Shown piece after piece: positions 33,995-44,832 of a stretch of 64,000 nt of DNA (positions are counted from its first letter, which is position 1; each line of letters begins with the position of its first letter). Origin of the DNA: Prosthecobacter sp. (lineage in GTDB: Bacteria > Verrucomicrobiota > Verrucomicrobiia > Verrucomicrobiales > Verrucomicrobiaceae); the NCBI RefSeq assembly GCF_014879935.1, contig NZ_JACSRD010000146.1:62001-126000 (forward strand), written 5' to 3'. The notes under the pieces were generated by a model, which saw nothing but the letters and a program-made list of their open reading frames with translations, searched no databases and was not told the DNA's origin. A program made the translations under genes and the position numbers.

Positions 33995-35197
33995 ATGCGC
34001 TTTTCACTCGCTATGCTGATTCTGGCAGCTGGACTGCTCAGCCCAGTGGTTGCGCGTGCTCAGGGATTGGTGGCCATTCAGAATTACTCCGCAGACTTTA
34101 GAACGGAACAACCGCTCACCTTCTCTTTCACGGGTCAGAGCGGTTACGACATGCTGAAATACCGCGTCAATTCGCCGCTGGTTCAGGACATCGAGTCCTG
34201 GTATGTCCAAGGAGGATTTGGTGCCGCCTATACGCGCCCGGACCGCACAACGCCGTTCAGCTTCAACCTCGACACGAGCGTCATTCACTACATCGACGGA
34301 GTGCCGCGTTTCGGCGGAACGTTCTATAACGCACGTGGGTCGGCGAGCTTCGAACACCGCTTCTCCGAGCGCCTGAAGATCAGCAACAACTTCTATCTGA
34401 CCTACGGCGTCGATCCCGGCACGGCCTATGGCTATGGCGCGTCCACCACGCTTTGGAACGGGCAGTACCTCTATGGCTACAATAACTTCAATGTCAGCTA
34501 CGCCTGGACGCCCCGGCTTTCGACCACCACTTCGTACACCATTGATGGCATCGGATATCAGGATGACTTGGTGGCCGATCCTGAAGATCGGTACACCCAT
34601 CTCTTTGCCCAGCAGGTCTCCTATGCGCTCAACAAGCGCACCAGCCTGACGGCGGAATATCGATATCGCATGGCGACCTATGTCACGCGTGCGGACAAGA
34701 ACTTCACCTCTCAGTTTGCGCTTCTCGGCGTCGATCACGCATGGAGCGAGCGCACGTCCGGTTCCTTCCGGGCTGGTGCTGAGTTCTACGATTCCGATCG
34801 TGTGAACCAGACTGCCCCTTACGCAGAAGCGGCGGTCAGCTATGCGGTGGATCGCCAGACCATGGTGCGCTGGTTTGCCGCGCTCGGCTTCAACGGGGCT
34901 GAACTCGCCGCCTTCAACAGCCGCTACGGTCTGAACACTGGGCTGCAGCTTCACCATCAGGTCACCAAGCGCTTCAGCGTCAACACCAGCGCCTCCTACG
35001 CTTACAGTGAGTTCGACAACGGCGGAACGGGCGATGTGACCGAGCATTCGGGCCTGATCTCCGCAGGAATCGGGTATCAGCTTCTCGAAAACCTCAATCT
35101 GAACGCCAGCTACTCATTCTCCACGCTTCAGTCCACCGATGCTCTGCGCGAGTTCGACCGCCACCGGGTCTCGCTTGGTGCCACCGCCTCCTTCTAG
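33995..35197 (+). CDS. Outer-membrane beta-barrel protein
   Basis: A 400-residue protein with a signal peptide (ending VVARAQ). It has a long series of amphipathic strands with frequent Tyr/Phe, for example SFEHRFSERLKISNNFYLTYG and SLTAEYRYRMATYV, each followed by a short turn. The final residue is Phe after RVSLGATASF, matching the C-terminal signal recognised by the outer-membrane assembly machinery. It resembles the barrel proteins often found beside Wza/Wzc homologues (putative beta-barrel porin-2 type). A role in letting the exported polysaccharide cross the outer membrane is inferred from position. Confidence 0.83.
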   Translation: MRFSLAMLILAAGLLSPVVARAQGLVAIQNYSADFRTEQPLTFSFTGQSGYDMLKYRVNSPLVQDIESWYVQGGFGAAYTRPDRTTPFSFNLDTSVIHYIDGVPRFGGTFYNARGSASFEHRFSERLKISNNFYLTYGVDPGTAYGYGASTTLWNGQYLYGYNNFNVSYAWTPRLSTTTSYTIDGIGYQDDLVADPEDRYTHLFAQQVSYALNKRTSLTAEYRYRMATYVTRADKNFTSQFALLGVDHAWSERTSGSFRAGAEFYDSDRVNQTAPYAEAAVSYAVDRQTMVRWFAALGFNGAELAAFNSRYGLNTGLQLHHQVTKRFSVNTSASYAYSEFDNGGTGDVTEHSGLISAGIGYQLLENLNLNASYSFSTLQSTDALREFDRHRVSLGATASF

Positions 35198-35223
35198 TCA
35201 ATCTCTCACAGCCAGACACCAAT

Positions 35224-35266
35224 CCGCCGGCGGGCAGTTTCGGACACCACGAACTCCCGCTGGCGG
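35224..35266. other. Long imperfect hairpin upstream of the tyrosine autokinase gene
   Basis: CCGCCGGCGGG (35224-35234) pairs with CCCGCTGGCGG (35256-35266), with one G-T pair. The stem can extend inward through AGTTTCG and CGAACT. No T-run follows. It may be an attenuator or mRNA processing signal between the barrel and kinase genes. Confidence 0.4.
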
Positions 35267-35318
35267 CGTTTCAAGACCCGTTTGTTAAGCTTTCCAAAAA
35301 TCTAACGCCAATGCCGGC

Positions 35319-37514
35319 ATGAACGAGACAGGATCAGAACTCCAAAAGCATGCGATGGACACCTGGCAGGTGGTCAAAAACCGTCTCGGCCTCATTTCCC
35401 TCTGTTTCATCCTCATCTTCGCCGCCGCAGCGGTCCTCACCTACATCATGCCACGCAAATATCGCGGGCATGTTGAAATGACGATTGAGCGCATCACTCA
35501 GGACATCAACGTGTTCGACCGCAACCGTGGCGACAGCCTGGCTTTCACCCAGGAATACATCAAGACCCAGTTCGAGACGATCACCAAGCCCACCACGCTG
35601 TATCCTGTCATCGAGAAACTCGATCTCACGAAGCGTTGGGAGTTGCCCAGCCGTCAGGCAGCCCTGGCCCGGTTGCGGGCGAACTTGGAAACGCAGTCCA
35701 TGCTGCGCTCTGACTTCGTCATCATCGACTACTACGACCAGGACTCCCAGCTCGCGGCCACGATCGCCAATGAGATTGCGAAGAGCTACATGGCCCAGCG
35801 CAACAACATCGAGGTTGAAAGAAAACAAAAGGCCCTCACCGTGCTGGAACAAAAAATCTCCGATCAGGAAAAACTGCGCGAACAGGCGCAAATCCGCGCT
35901 CAGGAGGCCAAGCGCAAGGCAGGCATCGTCGGTGAATGGTTCATGGGGGGAGGCAGCTCACTGAATCCTGGCAGCGATCTTCGCACCTCTGAGGAGAGCA
36001 TCCAGATGTCACGCGAGCAGTTGCTCATGCAGTCAGACCAGGACATCCTCACGCTTCAGGCCGAGATCGATCAGGTCGGCAAACTCAGCGCTGACGAACT
36101 GATCGCACGTGCCTCGGGGCTGAAACTCGAAAATCCGTCACTGATCGCCAATACGGCGAAATACAACGAACTTTTGGTGCAGCGTGAGGGATTTCTGAAT
36201 GCCGGCATGGGCCGCCGTCATCCTCAAATTGAAAGCCTCACCAGCCAGATCGACACGTTGAAAAAACAAATTGTCGATGAGGCGCAGGCGCATGTTCAGG
36301 GCCTCCAAAATCGCCTTGATGCCGCGAAAAAGAAACACGAGTCGCTCGTGGAATACACTGGCAAAGCCAAAGACGAGATCCTGGGCATGCAAACGCTCTA
36401 CAACGAGTACAAGAGCGCCAAGGACGAGGTGGCTCAGCTTGACAACATTATCGTCAACTTGAGCTCCAGAAACCTTGAGGAAAAGGTCGGCATCGAACTC
36501 CAGAAATCACCCGCCACTATCTACGCCGAGGCGGAGCCCGAAGGGAAACCCGCCAAGCCCAACGTTCCGCTGCATCTGGCCCTCGGCGGCGTGCTGGGTC
36601 TCATGTTCGGCCTCGGCCTCGCCTTCTTCCTCGAGTACATGGACACCACCGTGAAGAGCCTCGATGACGTTGAGCGCTTCCTTGGAGTCCCCGTTCTCGC
36701 CGTTGTGCCAAAGAACGTCGGCGTGCTGCACCGCTCCAGCGGCTTCAATCCCGATGCCGAGGCGTATCGCATCCTGCGCACGAACATCGAATTCAACCGC
36801 AAGTCTCCTGATGCCAACTGCCTCACTGTCGTCAGCGGTGGTGCTGGCGAAGGCAAGTCCACGACGATGGTGAACCTCGCCTACGTCTGTGCCCAGGGAG
36901 GTTACAACGTGCTGCTCATCGATGCCGACCTGCGTCGTCCCAGCATGCACACGCACTTCGACGTCAGCCACACCACGGGGCTGACAAATTACCTCACCAC
37001 CGACATCCGGCTGGAGGACGTCGTGTTGCGCACCCAGGTGGAAAATCTGTTCTTCCTGCCCAGCGGCCTGCTTCCGGCGGACAGCGCCGGATTGCTCAAC
37101 TCCCAACGCATGGTGGATCTCATCGCCGACGTGAAGAGCCGCTTCGACCTCGTGCTCATCGATTCGCCGCCAATCCTCGGTGTCAGCGACGCTTCGGTGC
37201 TCGCCAACGAGGCTGACATGACCATGATCGTCGTGCAGCACCGGAAACTGCCACGCCACATGCTCATGCGGGTGAAGCAGACCGTGGACAATGTGGGTGG
37301 CAAGGTCATCGGCGTCGTTCTCAACAACGTCGATCTGCAGAGCGACGCGCAGTATCAATACTACACGAGCTACTACACCTATTACTCGCCCACCAATTCG
37401 CCGAATGGCAGCAGTGGCAAGTCACGCCGCCGCAAGGTGAAGGCGGAGAGCACGGCTCCGGCCCTTGCCGGAACCCGGCCCATGGCACGCGCCGAGGGCG
37501 ATGATGTCTTTTGA
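35319..37514 (+). CDS. Wzc/GumC-type polysaccharide co-polymerase with BY-kinase domain
   Basis: A 731-residue protein with a Wzz-like N-terminal part. The first membrane helix is at about 22-44, a long periplasmic coiled coil lies at about 165-390, and the second helix is at about 416-440. The cytoplasmic BY-kinase domain carries Walker A GGAGEGKST with K513, Walker A' LLIDADLRRP (D535, D537) and Walker B LVLIDSPP (D615). The tail contains a tyrosine cluster with seven Tyr between 679 and 689. This is the hallmark of tyrosine autokinases that cycle phosphorylation to control polysaccharide chain export. It works with the outer-membrane export proteins encoded next. Confidence 0.95.
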   Translation: MNETGSELQKHAMDTWQVVKNRLGLISLCFILIFAAAAVLTYIMPRKYRGHVEMTIERITQDINVFDRNRGDSLAFTQEYIKTQFETITKPTTLYPVIEKLDLTKRWELPSRQAALARLRANLETQSMLRSDFVIIDYYDQDSQLAATIANEIAKSYMAQRNNIEVERKQKALTVLEQKISDQEKLREQAQIRAQEAKRKAGIVGEWFMGGGSSLNPGSDLRTSEESIQMSREQLLMQSDQDILTLQAEIDQVGKLSADELIARASGLKLENPSLIANTAKYNELLVQREGFLNAGMGRRHPQIESLTSQIDTLKKQIVDEAQAHVQGLQNRLDAAKKKHESLVEYTGKAKDEILGMQTLYNEYKSAKDEVAQLDNIIVNLSSRNLEEKVGIELQKSPATIYAEAEPEGKPAKPNVPLHLALGGVLGLMFGLGLAFFLEYMDTTVKSLDDVERFLGVPVLAVVPKNVGVLHRSSGFNPDAEAYRILRTNIEFNRKSPDANCLTVVSGGAGEGKSTTMVNLAYVCAQGGYNVLLIDADLRRPSMHTHFDVSHTTGLTNYLTTDIRLEDVVLRTQVENLFFLPSGLLPADSAGLLNSQRMVDLIADVKSRFDLVLIDSPPILGVSDASVLANEADMTMIVVQHRKLPRHMLMRVKQTVDNVGGKVIGVVLNNVDLQSDAQYQYYTSYYTYYSPTNSPNGSSGKSRRRKVKAESTAPALAGTRPMARAEGDDVF

Positions 37515-37534
37515 CCCCGAACCAGCCAACTCAC

Positions 37535-38101
37535 ATGAACTTGCGAAAAATCCTCCTCGCCATCGCCGCCTTCGGACTCCTCGTGGCCGCTGCACGTGCG
37601 CAAAACGGCGAACTGGCCCTCAAGGCCAACGACCGCGTCACCCTGTCCATCGGCGGCATTCCCGACAGCGAAGTCGCCCAGATCCGGGGCATCTACACCG
37701 TCAGCGACAACGGCACCATCAACCTCCTTTACATAGGAGAGGTCCGTGCCGCCGGCATGAAGCCTTCCTCCCTCCAGCGCAGCATTGAGCAGACCTACAT
37801 CGCCCGTGAGATTTACACCCGGCCGACCGTCACCGTCTCCATTGATGGCGACGCTGCCACGGCCCGCATGGTGTATGTGATCAGCGGTTGTGCCAAAAAC
37901 GGCCCCGTGCCCTACAGCCCCGGAATGACGATCCTGAAAGCCATCGGTGTCGCCGGCGGCTTCACTCCGTTCGCCAAACCCAGCCGCACCAAGCTCATCC
38001 GCAACGGCACCACCTCCGAGATCAATTTGAAGGACATCAGCGCCGACCCGCGTCGCGACGTCCCCCTCCAGCCGGAGGACCAGATCATCGTTCCAGAGTA
38101 A
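37535..38101 (+). CDS. Polysaccharide export protein (Wza-like, Poly_export/SLBB), copy 1
   Basis: Starts at the ATG at 37535 with a signal peptide (LLAIAAFGLLVAAARA); 188 residues. The Poly_export domain covers about 25-105 (LALKANDRVTLSIGGIPDSE). One SLBB-like segment runs from about 110 to 165 (SGCAKNGPVPYSPGMTILKA). Unlike classical Wza there is no lipobox and no C-terminal helix, so this is a minimal form. It starts 20 bases after the autokinase gene and is followed by a close paralogue. It is predicted to help form the periplasmic/outer-membrane channel for the polysaccharide. Confidence 0.9.
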   Translation: MNLRKILLAIAAFGLLVAAARAQNGELALKANDRVTLSIGGIPDSEVAQIRGIYTVSDNGTINLLYIGEVRAAGMKPSSLQRSIEQTYIAREIYTRPTVTVSIDGDAATARMVYVISGCAKNGPVPYSPGMTILKAIGVAGGFTPFAKPSRTKLIRNGTTSEINLKDISADPRRDVPLQPEDQIIVPE

Positions 38102-38152
38102 ACCCGGGACCACGGACGTCTTCGCCCTCCGAACACTCCACCGCGTTGATTT

Positions 38153-38713
38153 ATGTCCCTGATCATGAAAGCGTGCCTTGGGCTGCTTCTCCTCGCGCTG
38201 CCAGCTTTCGCGGAGAACACAGAACTGCCTCTCAAAGCCGGTGATCGGGTTGCCTTGTCGATCGGCGGGATCCTGGAGAGCGATGCGGCGCAAATCAGCA
38301 GAGTTTACAGCATCAGCGACAGCGGAACGATCAACCTCGTGCACGTTGGCGAGGTCAAAGCAGCCGGCTTGAAGCCTTCAGCCCTCCAGCGGGCCGTTCA
38401 GGACGCCTACATCAAGAGCGAGATCTACACCAGACCTGTCGTCAACGTGACCATTGACGGCGGCAACACCCCTGACCGCATGGTGTATGTGGTGAGTGGC
38501 TGCCGCAAGAACGGTCCCGTCGCCTACAACGCCGGCATGACGATCATGAAAGCCATCAGCGTCGCTGGAGGACTCAATGAATTTGCCCGGCCTAAGAACA
38601 CGAAGCTCATTCGGGCTGGCAAAACCCTCGAACTGGACCTTCGAAACGTCACATCAGACACCGCGAAGGACATCAAGCTGGAGCCTGAGGATCAGATCCT
38701 CATTTCCGAGTAG
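38153..38713 (+). CDS. Polysaccharide export protein (Wza-like, Poly_export/SLBB), copy 2
   Basis: A 186-residue paralogue of the preceding protein, aligning over its whole length: both have the LSIGGI, SGC-KNGPV and PEDQI segments. The start may be 38153 or the ATG at 38165. A signal peptide is present (LGLLLLALPAFA). Again there is no lipobox. Two tandem copies suggest a hetero-oligomeric channel or a division of labour. It is the last gene of the module; the convergent ilvD gene follows, and no glycosyltransferase or flippase is nearby. Confidence 0.9.
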   Translation: MSLIMKACLGLLLLALPAFAENTELPLKAGDRVALSIGGILESDAAQISRVYSISDSGTINLVHVGEVKAAGLKPSALQRAVQDAYIKSEIYTRPVVNVTIDGGNTPDRMVYVVSGCRKNGPVAYNAGMTIMKAISVAGGLNEFARPKNTKLIRAGKTLELDLRNVTSDTAKDIKLEPEDQILISE

Positions 38714-38769
38714 GAGAGGAATGGCCCGGGTTGTCTCTGGAGCCTGCTTTCGCTCAGCCTTGTGAACGG

Positions 38770-40485
38770 TCACAGCCCCAGATCCGTTACCGCGCCATGG
38801 CTGGCGTCGCAGGTGAGCTTCGCATACTTCGCCAGCACACCGCGAGTGTAGCGCGGTTTCGGCTGCTTCCAGGCCTTGAGGCGGGTTTTGAGCTCCTTGT
38901 CAGGAATGCCCAGCGTGATGCTGCGCTTCACCGCGTCGATGGTGATCGGGTCGCCGTTCTTGATGACGGCGATCGGGCCGCCGACAAACGCCTCCGGCGT
39001 GACATGGCCGACCACGAAACCGTGGCTGCCGCCGCTGAAACGTCCGTCGGTGATGAAGGCGACATCCTTGCCCAGTCCTTTGCCCATGATGGCGCTGGTG
39101 GGGGAAAGCATCTCGCGCATGCCGGGTCCGCCTTTCGGGCCTTCCATGCGCACGACGATGACGTGGCCCTTCTTGACCTTGTCGTTCAGGATGGCCTGCA
39201 GCGCGGTCTCTTCAGACTCGAACACGATGGCCTTGCCGCTGAATTTGGTGCCCTCTTTACCGGTGATTTTGCCGACGGCGCCTCCGGGGCAAAGATTGCC
39301 TTTGAAGATGACGAGGTGGCTGTCTTTTTTGATCGGATCAGCGAGCGGGCGCACAATCGTCTGGCTCTTCGGCCACACGATCTTGGAGTTCCGCATGTTT
39401 TCCTTCATCGTCTTGCCGGTGACGGTCAGGCAGTCGCCGTGCATGAGGCCTTCCTCGACCAGCAGGCGCATCAGCGGCACGGTGCCGCCGATCTTCACCA
39501 GGTCGTTCATGAAATATTTCCCGCTTGGGCGCAGATCGGCCAGCACCGGCGTCTTCTTGCCGATGCGGACGAAGTCCTCGATCCCAAGCTTCACGCCTGC
39601 GCTGTGAGCGGCGGCGATCAGGTGCAGCACGGCGTTCGTGGAGCCACCGAGCGTGATGATCAGCGTGATGGCGTTCTCAAAAGCCTCCTTCGTCATGATG
39701 TCGCGCGGCGTGATGCCGCGTTTGATCATGTTCATCACAGCAGCGCCGGCGTCAAAGCAGTCAATCAGCTTCTCATTCGAAACTGCCGCCTGCGCACCGC
39801 TGTTGGGAAGGCTCATGCCCATGGCTTCTATGGCGCTGGCCATCGTGTTGGCCGTGTACATGCCGCCACAGGAACCTTCACCCGGGATGGAGTGCTCTTC
39901 GATATCGACGAGCTGCTTGTCAGAGATCTGGCAGTTCGCGTGTTTGCCGATGGCTTCGAAGACGGTGACGATGTCCGCATCCTTCTTCTCCGGTCCGACG
40001 CAGCCAGGAAGGATCGTGCCGCCGTAAACAAACACGCTCGGACGATTCATGCGCCCCATGGCCATGATGCAGCCGGGCATGTTCTTGTCACAGCCGCCAA
40101 TGGCGACGTAGCCGTCCATGCCTTCGCAGCCGACGACCGTTTCAATCGAGTCGGCGATGACCTCGCGGGAAACGAGTGAGTACTTCATCCCCTCCGTGCC
40201 CATCGAGATGCCATCGGAGATGGTGATGGTGTTGAAAATCACCGACTTGCCGCCGGCGGCATCGACCCCTTTGGCCGCTTCCTTCGCGAGGCGGTCGATG
40301 TGCATGTTGCAGGGCGTGACCATGCTCCAGGTGCTGGCGATGCCGATCTTGTTCTTCTTGAAGTCCTCGCGCTTAAAACCCACCGCGTGCAGCATGGCAC
40401 GGCTGGCGGCGCGTTCCACGCCATCGACAACGACGGCGCTGTGTTTGCGATGCAGGGAGGGCTTGGAAGCGGCTTTCTTGGACAT
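38770..40485 (-). CDS. ilvD: Dihydroxy-acid dehydratase
   Basis: Starts at the ATG at 40485 ([16 protein letters not shown]), giving 571 residues, the usual IlvD length. The iron-sulfur cluster cysteines C59 (VTPCNMH), C132 (GCDKNMPGC) and C206 ([14 protein letters not shown]) are all present. The C-terminal [19 protein letters not shown] motif is intact. It dehydrates 2,3-dihydroxy-isovalerate and its isoleucine-pathway analogue in branched-chain amino-acid synthesis in the cytosol. It is downstream of the large lipoprotein gene on the same strand, 77 bases away, with no functional link apparent. Confidence 0.97.
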   Translation of the reverse strand: MSKKAASKPSLHRKHSAVVVDGVERAASRAMLHAVGFKREDFKKNKIGIASTWSMVTPCNMHIDRLAKEAAKGVDAAGGKSVIFNTITISDGISMGTEGMKYSLVSREVIADSIETVVGCEGMDGYVAIGGCDKNMPGCIMAMGRMNRPSVFVYGGTILPGCVGPEKKDADIVTVFEAIGKHANCQISDKQLVDIEEHSIPGEGSCGGMYTANTMASAIEAMGMSLPNSGAQAAVSNEKLIDCFDAGAAVMNMIKRGITPRDIMTKEAFENAITLIITLGGSTNAVLHLIAAAHSAGVKLGIEDFVRIGKKTPVLADLRPSGKYFMNDLVKIGGTVPLMRLLVEEGLMHGDCLTVTGKTMKENMRNSKIVWPKSQTIVRPLADPIKKDSHLVIFKGNLCPGGAVGKITGKEGTKFSGKAIVFESEETALQAILNDKVKKGHVIVVRMEGPKGGPGMREMLSPTSAIMGKGLGKDVAFITDGRFSGGSHGFVVGHVTPEAFVGGPIAVIKNGDPITIDAVKRSITLGIPDKELKTRLKAWKQPKPRYTRGVLAKYAKLTCDASHGAVTDLGL

Positions 40486-40562
40486 GGCTTGGGGAGGATG
40501 GGCGCGCAAAGTGCCAGACACGATCCCGCACGCAAGCAGCCTTTGCGGCAAAGGACGTGCTC

Positions 40563-43500
40563 TCAGCGCAGACTTTGGCGCCACCCTTCCAGCATCTGTT
40601 TCGCCTTCACGTCGATGGGATCGTCCAGGCTGACGCCGGCAGACTTCACACACCAGTCCAGGAACTCGCGTATGGCAGCACGATCGACGCCTGGCGTGGC
40701 GAGGGTGGTGTTGACCTGCGCCTCCACACGATCTCGAAACAGGCCTTTTTCAGAAGCGTGGTGAACGCTCCACGCGATCAGCATCCGTGTGATGGTGGTG
40801 GGATCGGGCTCATTCCACACGGCGAGTATTTGCCGGGGCAGATGGAAACGGCCGGTCACCGCATGTGCCTGTCCGCCTGCTGTCCTGGCCTCTCTCCCTT
40901 CGACGTCCGTGCCATCAAAAGTGGCCACGCGTTCCAGTTCAGACGCGGTGTCACGCAGATTGAGCACGTATATGGCGGCAAAGACGGGGTTCAGCGCCGA
41001 ATTGGTGTGGTGAAGCTGCTTCACCAGCAGGGTGCGGCATTCGTCCAGGTGCTGGCCGTTGTTGCTGCCCGAGACCAGGCGGCAAAGATAGTCGTTGGCA
41101 TCCAGATTCAGGGCGATTTCCTTCTGATGGAAGGCATTGAAGGCCTCCCAATGCCGGATCGCTCCGTCGCGTTTTGTCAGCGCCTCTGCCGCCATTCGGC
41201 CAGTGCCGGCGAACTCGCCTGCTTGATCCTTCATTTCTTTGAGCAGCGCCTTTTCGATGCGGGGATCGCGATGTCGCATCGGATCATCGGGCGGCACCAG
41301 CTTGTCGATCACCGTTCGTTTGCCCTGGTCGCCGGTCTTGGGGTCGGCTAGTACGGCGACCAAGTGGTCCACGTCCGTTTCGATGCCTACAACAGGTGGC
41401 GCGATGACCGCGCAGGCTTCACGAGCCTTTCCTTTCATCTGGGGGAGCAGTCGCGTGGCAGCGTTGATATCCGCGTCGCAAAGTTCCTCGAACAAAGCCA
41501 CTGCTGTGGGCACTTCATCGGCAGATGTCAGCTTGAGCAGGTCTGTGGAAAGAACATCGACGTAGGCTCCCAGGTCCAGCTCCCGCAGGCGACGCATGGC
41601 CCACGCAGCCTCCGGTCCGTGTGCCAGCGCCCACGTCTTCAGAGCAGCCACGTCGTCACGTGCGGCGAGTTTTCGGCGGACGACGGGCAGCGTGTTGCGC
41701 AGCATGAAGGAAAGGTCGTCCTCAAGTTCCTGGCGCAATTCGTGAGCACGCAATTCATCGTCGAGCCGCTCTTGCGCCAGCTTCTGTGCGCGTATTTCAA
41801 CGTCTGATGGCTGTTTGGGTCTGGCTGCGGTCGTATTGACGTCGCCAGCTCCACCAAAAGGATCGTCGGCTCCGGTAAACGTGTCCGGCAAGGACGGAAG
41901 AGGTCGTGGGCCGGCGGCCTTGACGCGCCTTTCCAACTCGCGCAGTTCGTTCTCCGTCCTGGACGGCGGGTGCATCCGGGTTTCAAGCTTTGTCGCCACA
42001 TCTGCGATCGGCACACCGGTCTCCGCGGCCGCTTCAAGCGCGAGGGCAATAAAAGCAGGCTTGAGGGCAGGCGGATGGTCCAACCGTTCCAAAAAGCGCT
42101 CCAGGATCACGCGGACCTCCTGTCTGCGCTTTTCCGTTGTGGTCGGGTCGGGCGGTGCGTCCTGCCACCCTCGCAATACGGGCATGGCATGATGCAGAAA
42201 GTCACGGCTGCCGCCCCAGCGCGATGGAAGCTCTTTTTCAATCAGCAGACAGGCAAAGTTCAGCGCCGTCTCTTTGTTGTAGTCGGCGTTCCAGCGCAGG
42301 CAGACATCGTTCGAGAACACCGTGCCGTCCAAGTCCACCAGCGCCTTGCCACCTGCGGACGGCTGGAGCTTGAGCTGGGCGAAACCATCGGCGGTGGACA
42401 TGGACATGCCCGATCCGCCTTGGTCTTTGCGCCGGTCACGGCTGCGCACTCGGTCCAGCCACCAGACGGTGTGCGCGAGATGCCGGGCGTCCGCATCCTT
42501 CAGCTCGTGCCAGCTAAAGTCGTAGTACACGCCATCCCGGAGTGCATTGTGAGTGGCGGCACCATTGGTCGCCGTGCGTGCACAGGCCATCCAGGAGTCG
42601 CCAGGATGAAAGGAAATGAAGATTGCCCACTGGCGGGCATTGTAGCAGCCGGATGAGCTGTGACTGAGATGGAGCGTTCCCGTTTCCGGAGGTTGCCGCC
42701 CGTCGCGATCGTCCACAGCGAGTTGAAAAAACGAGCGGTGCCTGTCTGAGCGATTGATTTCCACCAGCTTCAACGCGGCCGCCTGAGGTGCCATGTCCCA
42801 GAAACCTTCCGGAACGCGATCACGTGACTGATGCTCGCGGGCATGATCGTGAAAATTCTGCCCCGGCCCCATGAACGCGAACAGCTCTGCATGGCTCAGC
42901 CCTTTGCGTGACTGCTTCACATACGGCCGGGCCGGCGGAGGTGGTGGCACAGGTCCGTAGGCTGGCTCTGCGTCCGCCAAAGGAGATGGCTGGACCACCA
43001 CTGGGTAGGCAAGCCCGCCATCGGAATGCATTTTCTCCAGGGCGTCGCTCCATTGCAGCAGGTCGTCCTGCAGACGCGCAAAGTGGCTGCCCTTGCCGCC
43101 ATCGGGACCAATGAATCGCTTCCTGGCGGCATCCCATTCATAAACCGCGCCGGGCTTTTCAGGTGTGCCGGTGCTCGGAAAGAGCACCACCTGCCAGGTG
43201 CCATTGGTCCCCGCTCGAATGTCCCACGACCAGCGGTTCTCAGCCGTGTCAGCGTCTCTGGCGTGCCAGTTCAGCACCACGGTCAGCAGCGTTCTCGGTT
43301 TCAGCTCTGCTGTTTGAATCGTGAGAACCTCGACCTTGTCATGGCCGCCGGACACCCCTGTGTTGCAGGTGTCCAGCATCTCCACCAAACCGTCACCGTT
43401 GACGTCGAGGAGGTAACCGTCGGTGATCATGTTGTCCCCGTCGAAGGGGGTGAAGCTTCTGCCATCCGGGTGGAAGCCGTCCAAGGACTGGTCCACCAGA

Positions 43501-43868
43501 CGAGGCGGCCCCTTGCCGCCCGTGCTGAATGATGAAGGCCGCTCTTGGAACAGCTCGTCAGGCCTCATGATCTCGTAGTCGTCAGGTGAGATCAATTCTG
43601 ACGACCTCCAGTCGGGGTCATGGGACACGATATACAGCGGCGGTGCCGAACCGCGTTGAGGACACACGGTCACCCGGAGGTTGGCGTGTTGTTCGGCGAA
43701 CTCCTCAAAGCTCTGTTCCTTCGCCCCGTTTTCCATTTCATACAGCGCACGCATGCGGGTGGCTGGATCGAGCAGTTTTCGGACAAGCGCGCTCTCAGTC
43801 CTCGCTGTCGTGCATGACAGCAGCATCGCCACGGCGATGCTGCATAGTGAGATGGACGCCAGTCGCAT
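40563..43868 (-). CDS. Large lipoprotein of unknown function (1101 aa)
   Basis: Starts at the ATG at 43868. The signal peptide ends in the lipobox MLLS-C, so the protein is probably lipid-anchored in the periplasm or outer membrane. An EF-hand-like loop, [12 protein letters not shown], sits in the N-terminal quarter within a region resembling integrin/FG-GAP-type calcium-binding repeats. The C-terminal half is helical and resembles HEAT-like repeats, with a coiled-coil stretch near [17 protein letters not shown]. No catalytic signature is evident and I do not recognise a family. The gene is transcribed toward ilvD and divergently from the cytochrome gene at 43992. Confidence 0.8.
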   Translation of the reverse strand: MRLASISLCSIAVAMLLSCTTARTESALVRKLLDPATRMRALYEMENGAKEQSFEEFAEQHANLRVTVCPQRGSAPPLYIVSHDPDWRSSELISPDDYEIMRPDELFQERPSSFSTGGKGPPRLVDQSLDGFHPDGRSFTPFDGDNMITDGYLLDVNGDGLVEMLDTCNTGVSGGHDKVEVLTIQTAELKPRTLLTVVLNWHARDADTAENRWSWDIRAGTNGTWQVVLFPSTGTPEKPGAVYEWDAARKRFIGPDGGKGSHFARLQDDLLQWSDALEKMHSDGGLAYPVVVQPSPLADAEPAYGPVPPPPPARPYVKQSRKGLSHAELFAFMGPGQNFHDHAREHQSRDRVPEGFWDMAPQAAALKLVEINRSDRHRSFFQLAVDDRDGRQPPETGTLHLSHSSSGCYNARQWAIFISFHPGDSWMACARTATNGAATHNALRDGVYYDFSWHELKDADARHLAHTVWWLDRVRSRDRRKDQGGSGMSMSTADGFAQLKLQPSAGGKALVDLDGTVFSNDVCLRWNADYNKETALNFACLLIEKELPSRWGGSRDFLHHAMPVLRGWQDAPPDPTTTEKRRQEVRVILERFLERLDHPPALKPAFIALALEAAAETGVPIADVATKLETRMHPPSRTENELRELERRVKAAGPRPLPSLPDTFTGADDPFGGAGDVNTTAARPKQPSDVEIRAQKLAQERLDDELRAHELRQELEDDLSFMLRNTLPVVRRKLAARDDVAALKTWALAHGPEAAWAMRRLRELDLGAYVDVLSTDLLKLTSADEVPTAVALFEELCDADINAATRLLPQMKGKAREACAVIAPPVVGIETDVDHLVAVLADPKTGDQGKRTVIDKLVPPDDPMRHRDPRIEKALLKEMKDQAGEFAGTGRMAAEALTKRDGAIRHWEAFNAFHQKEIALNLDANDYLCRLVSGSNNGQHLDECRTLLVKQLHHTNSALNPVFAAIYVLNLRDTASELERVATFDGTDVEGREARTAGGQAHAVTGRFHLPRQILAVWNEPDPTTITRMLIAWSVHHASEKGLFRDRVEAQVNTTLATPGVDRAAIREFLDWCVKSAGVSLDDPIDVKAKQMLEGWRQSLR

Positions 43869-43991
43869 TCGGGCATGATGCCTCGCCAGCCGAACGGCAG
43901 TCAAGACGGATGTGGCTGCCAGTCGAGGCTCGCTGTCTGCCAAGATCGGCGTGGTTTTACGGTTTTAGTGAACGATTCTCTTCACCCAACC

Positions 43992-44771
43992 ATGGTGACG
44001 CGCGCCCGAGTTTTCTTCCTGCTGGTCTGCTTCCATTTCCCATCGCTTTTCGCTGCGGAACCGGTGCAGCTCGACTTCAACCTGTACATGGAGGGGAAGT
44101 ACATCTATGAGCGCAATTGCATCGTCTGCCACGGCCAGCGTGGCGATGGGAATGGCGAGATGAGCCCGACTTTGAAGCCGAAACCGCGTTCGTTCCGCGA
44201 GGGCATGTTCAAATTCCGCACCACACCGCTCGGTGCCCTGCCCACGGATGACGATCTGCGCCGCACCATCCGCCACGGGCTCACCGGCACGGCGATGGGC
44301 ATGTTCACCCAGCTCACAGACGGGGAAGTCGATGCCGTCATCACCTACGTGAAGTCATTCTCCCGCCGCTGGCGGAAAGCGGAGAGCTACGCCCAGCCGC
44401 TGACGTTCTCCGCCGCGCCTGAGTGGTTCAAAGCACCCGATCAGGTGAAAACACACGCCACGGCGGGTGCGAAGCTCTTCGCCGGAAACTGTGCCGCCTG
44501 TCATGGCGAGAAGGCGGATGGCAAAGGCGCGGCCGCTGTGGCCCTGAAGGACATCTGGGGCCTGCCAGCCGCGCCTGCGGACCTGCGCCAGCCGCATCTG
44601 CGCTGCGGCGACGGGCCGGATGATCTCTTCCGCGTGCTGGCCACCGGTCTGAACGGCACGGCGATGGTCAGCTTTGAAAAAACACTCACCGAGCAGCAAC
44701 GCTGGGACATCATCGCCCACATCCTCAGCATCCGCCTCCCGGCGGTTCCGGTGCTTGGCGGTGCGGAGTGA
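43992..44771 (+). CDS. Periplasmic di-haem cytochrome c
   Basis: Starts at the ATG at 43992 before a signal peptide ([15 protein letters not shown]), giving 259 residues. Two class-I cytochrome domains are seen. The first haem motif is C43-I-V-C46-H47 with a distal Met likely in TAMGMF. The second is C167-A-A-C170-H171 with a distal Met in TAMVSF. Both domains carry the usual short spacing between haem motif and Met ligand. It should carry electrons in the periplasm. It lies 61 bases upstream of the iduronate-2-sulfatase-like gene. A link to an unknown oxidoreductase is possible. Confidence 0.9.
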   Translation: MVTRARVFFLLVCFHFPSLFAAEPVQLDFNLYMEGKYIYERNCIVCHGQRGDGNGEMSPTLKPKPRSFREGMFKFRTTPLGALPTDDDLRRTIRHGLTGTAMGMFTQLTDGEVDAVITYVKSFSRRWRKAESYAQPLTFSAAPEWFKAPDQVKTHATAGAKLFAGNCAACHGEKADGKGAAAVALKDIWGLPAAPADLRQPHLRCGDGPDDLFRVLATGLNGTAMVSFEKTLTEQQRWDIIAHILSIRLPAVPVLGGAE

Positions 44772-44832
44772 GCCGGCCTCGGAGATCGAAAATCAGGCGC
44801 AATCGTCCTGCTGTGTGCCTCGTTCAGGCTGC

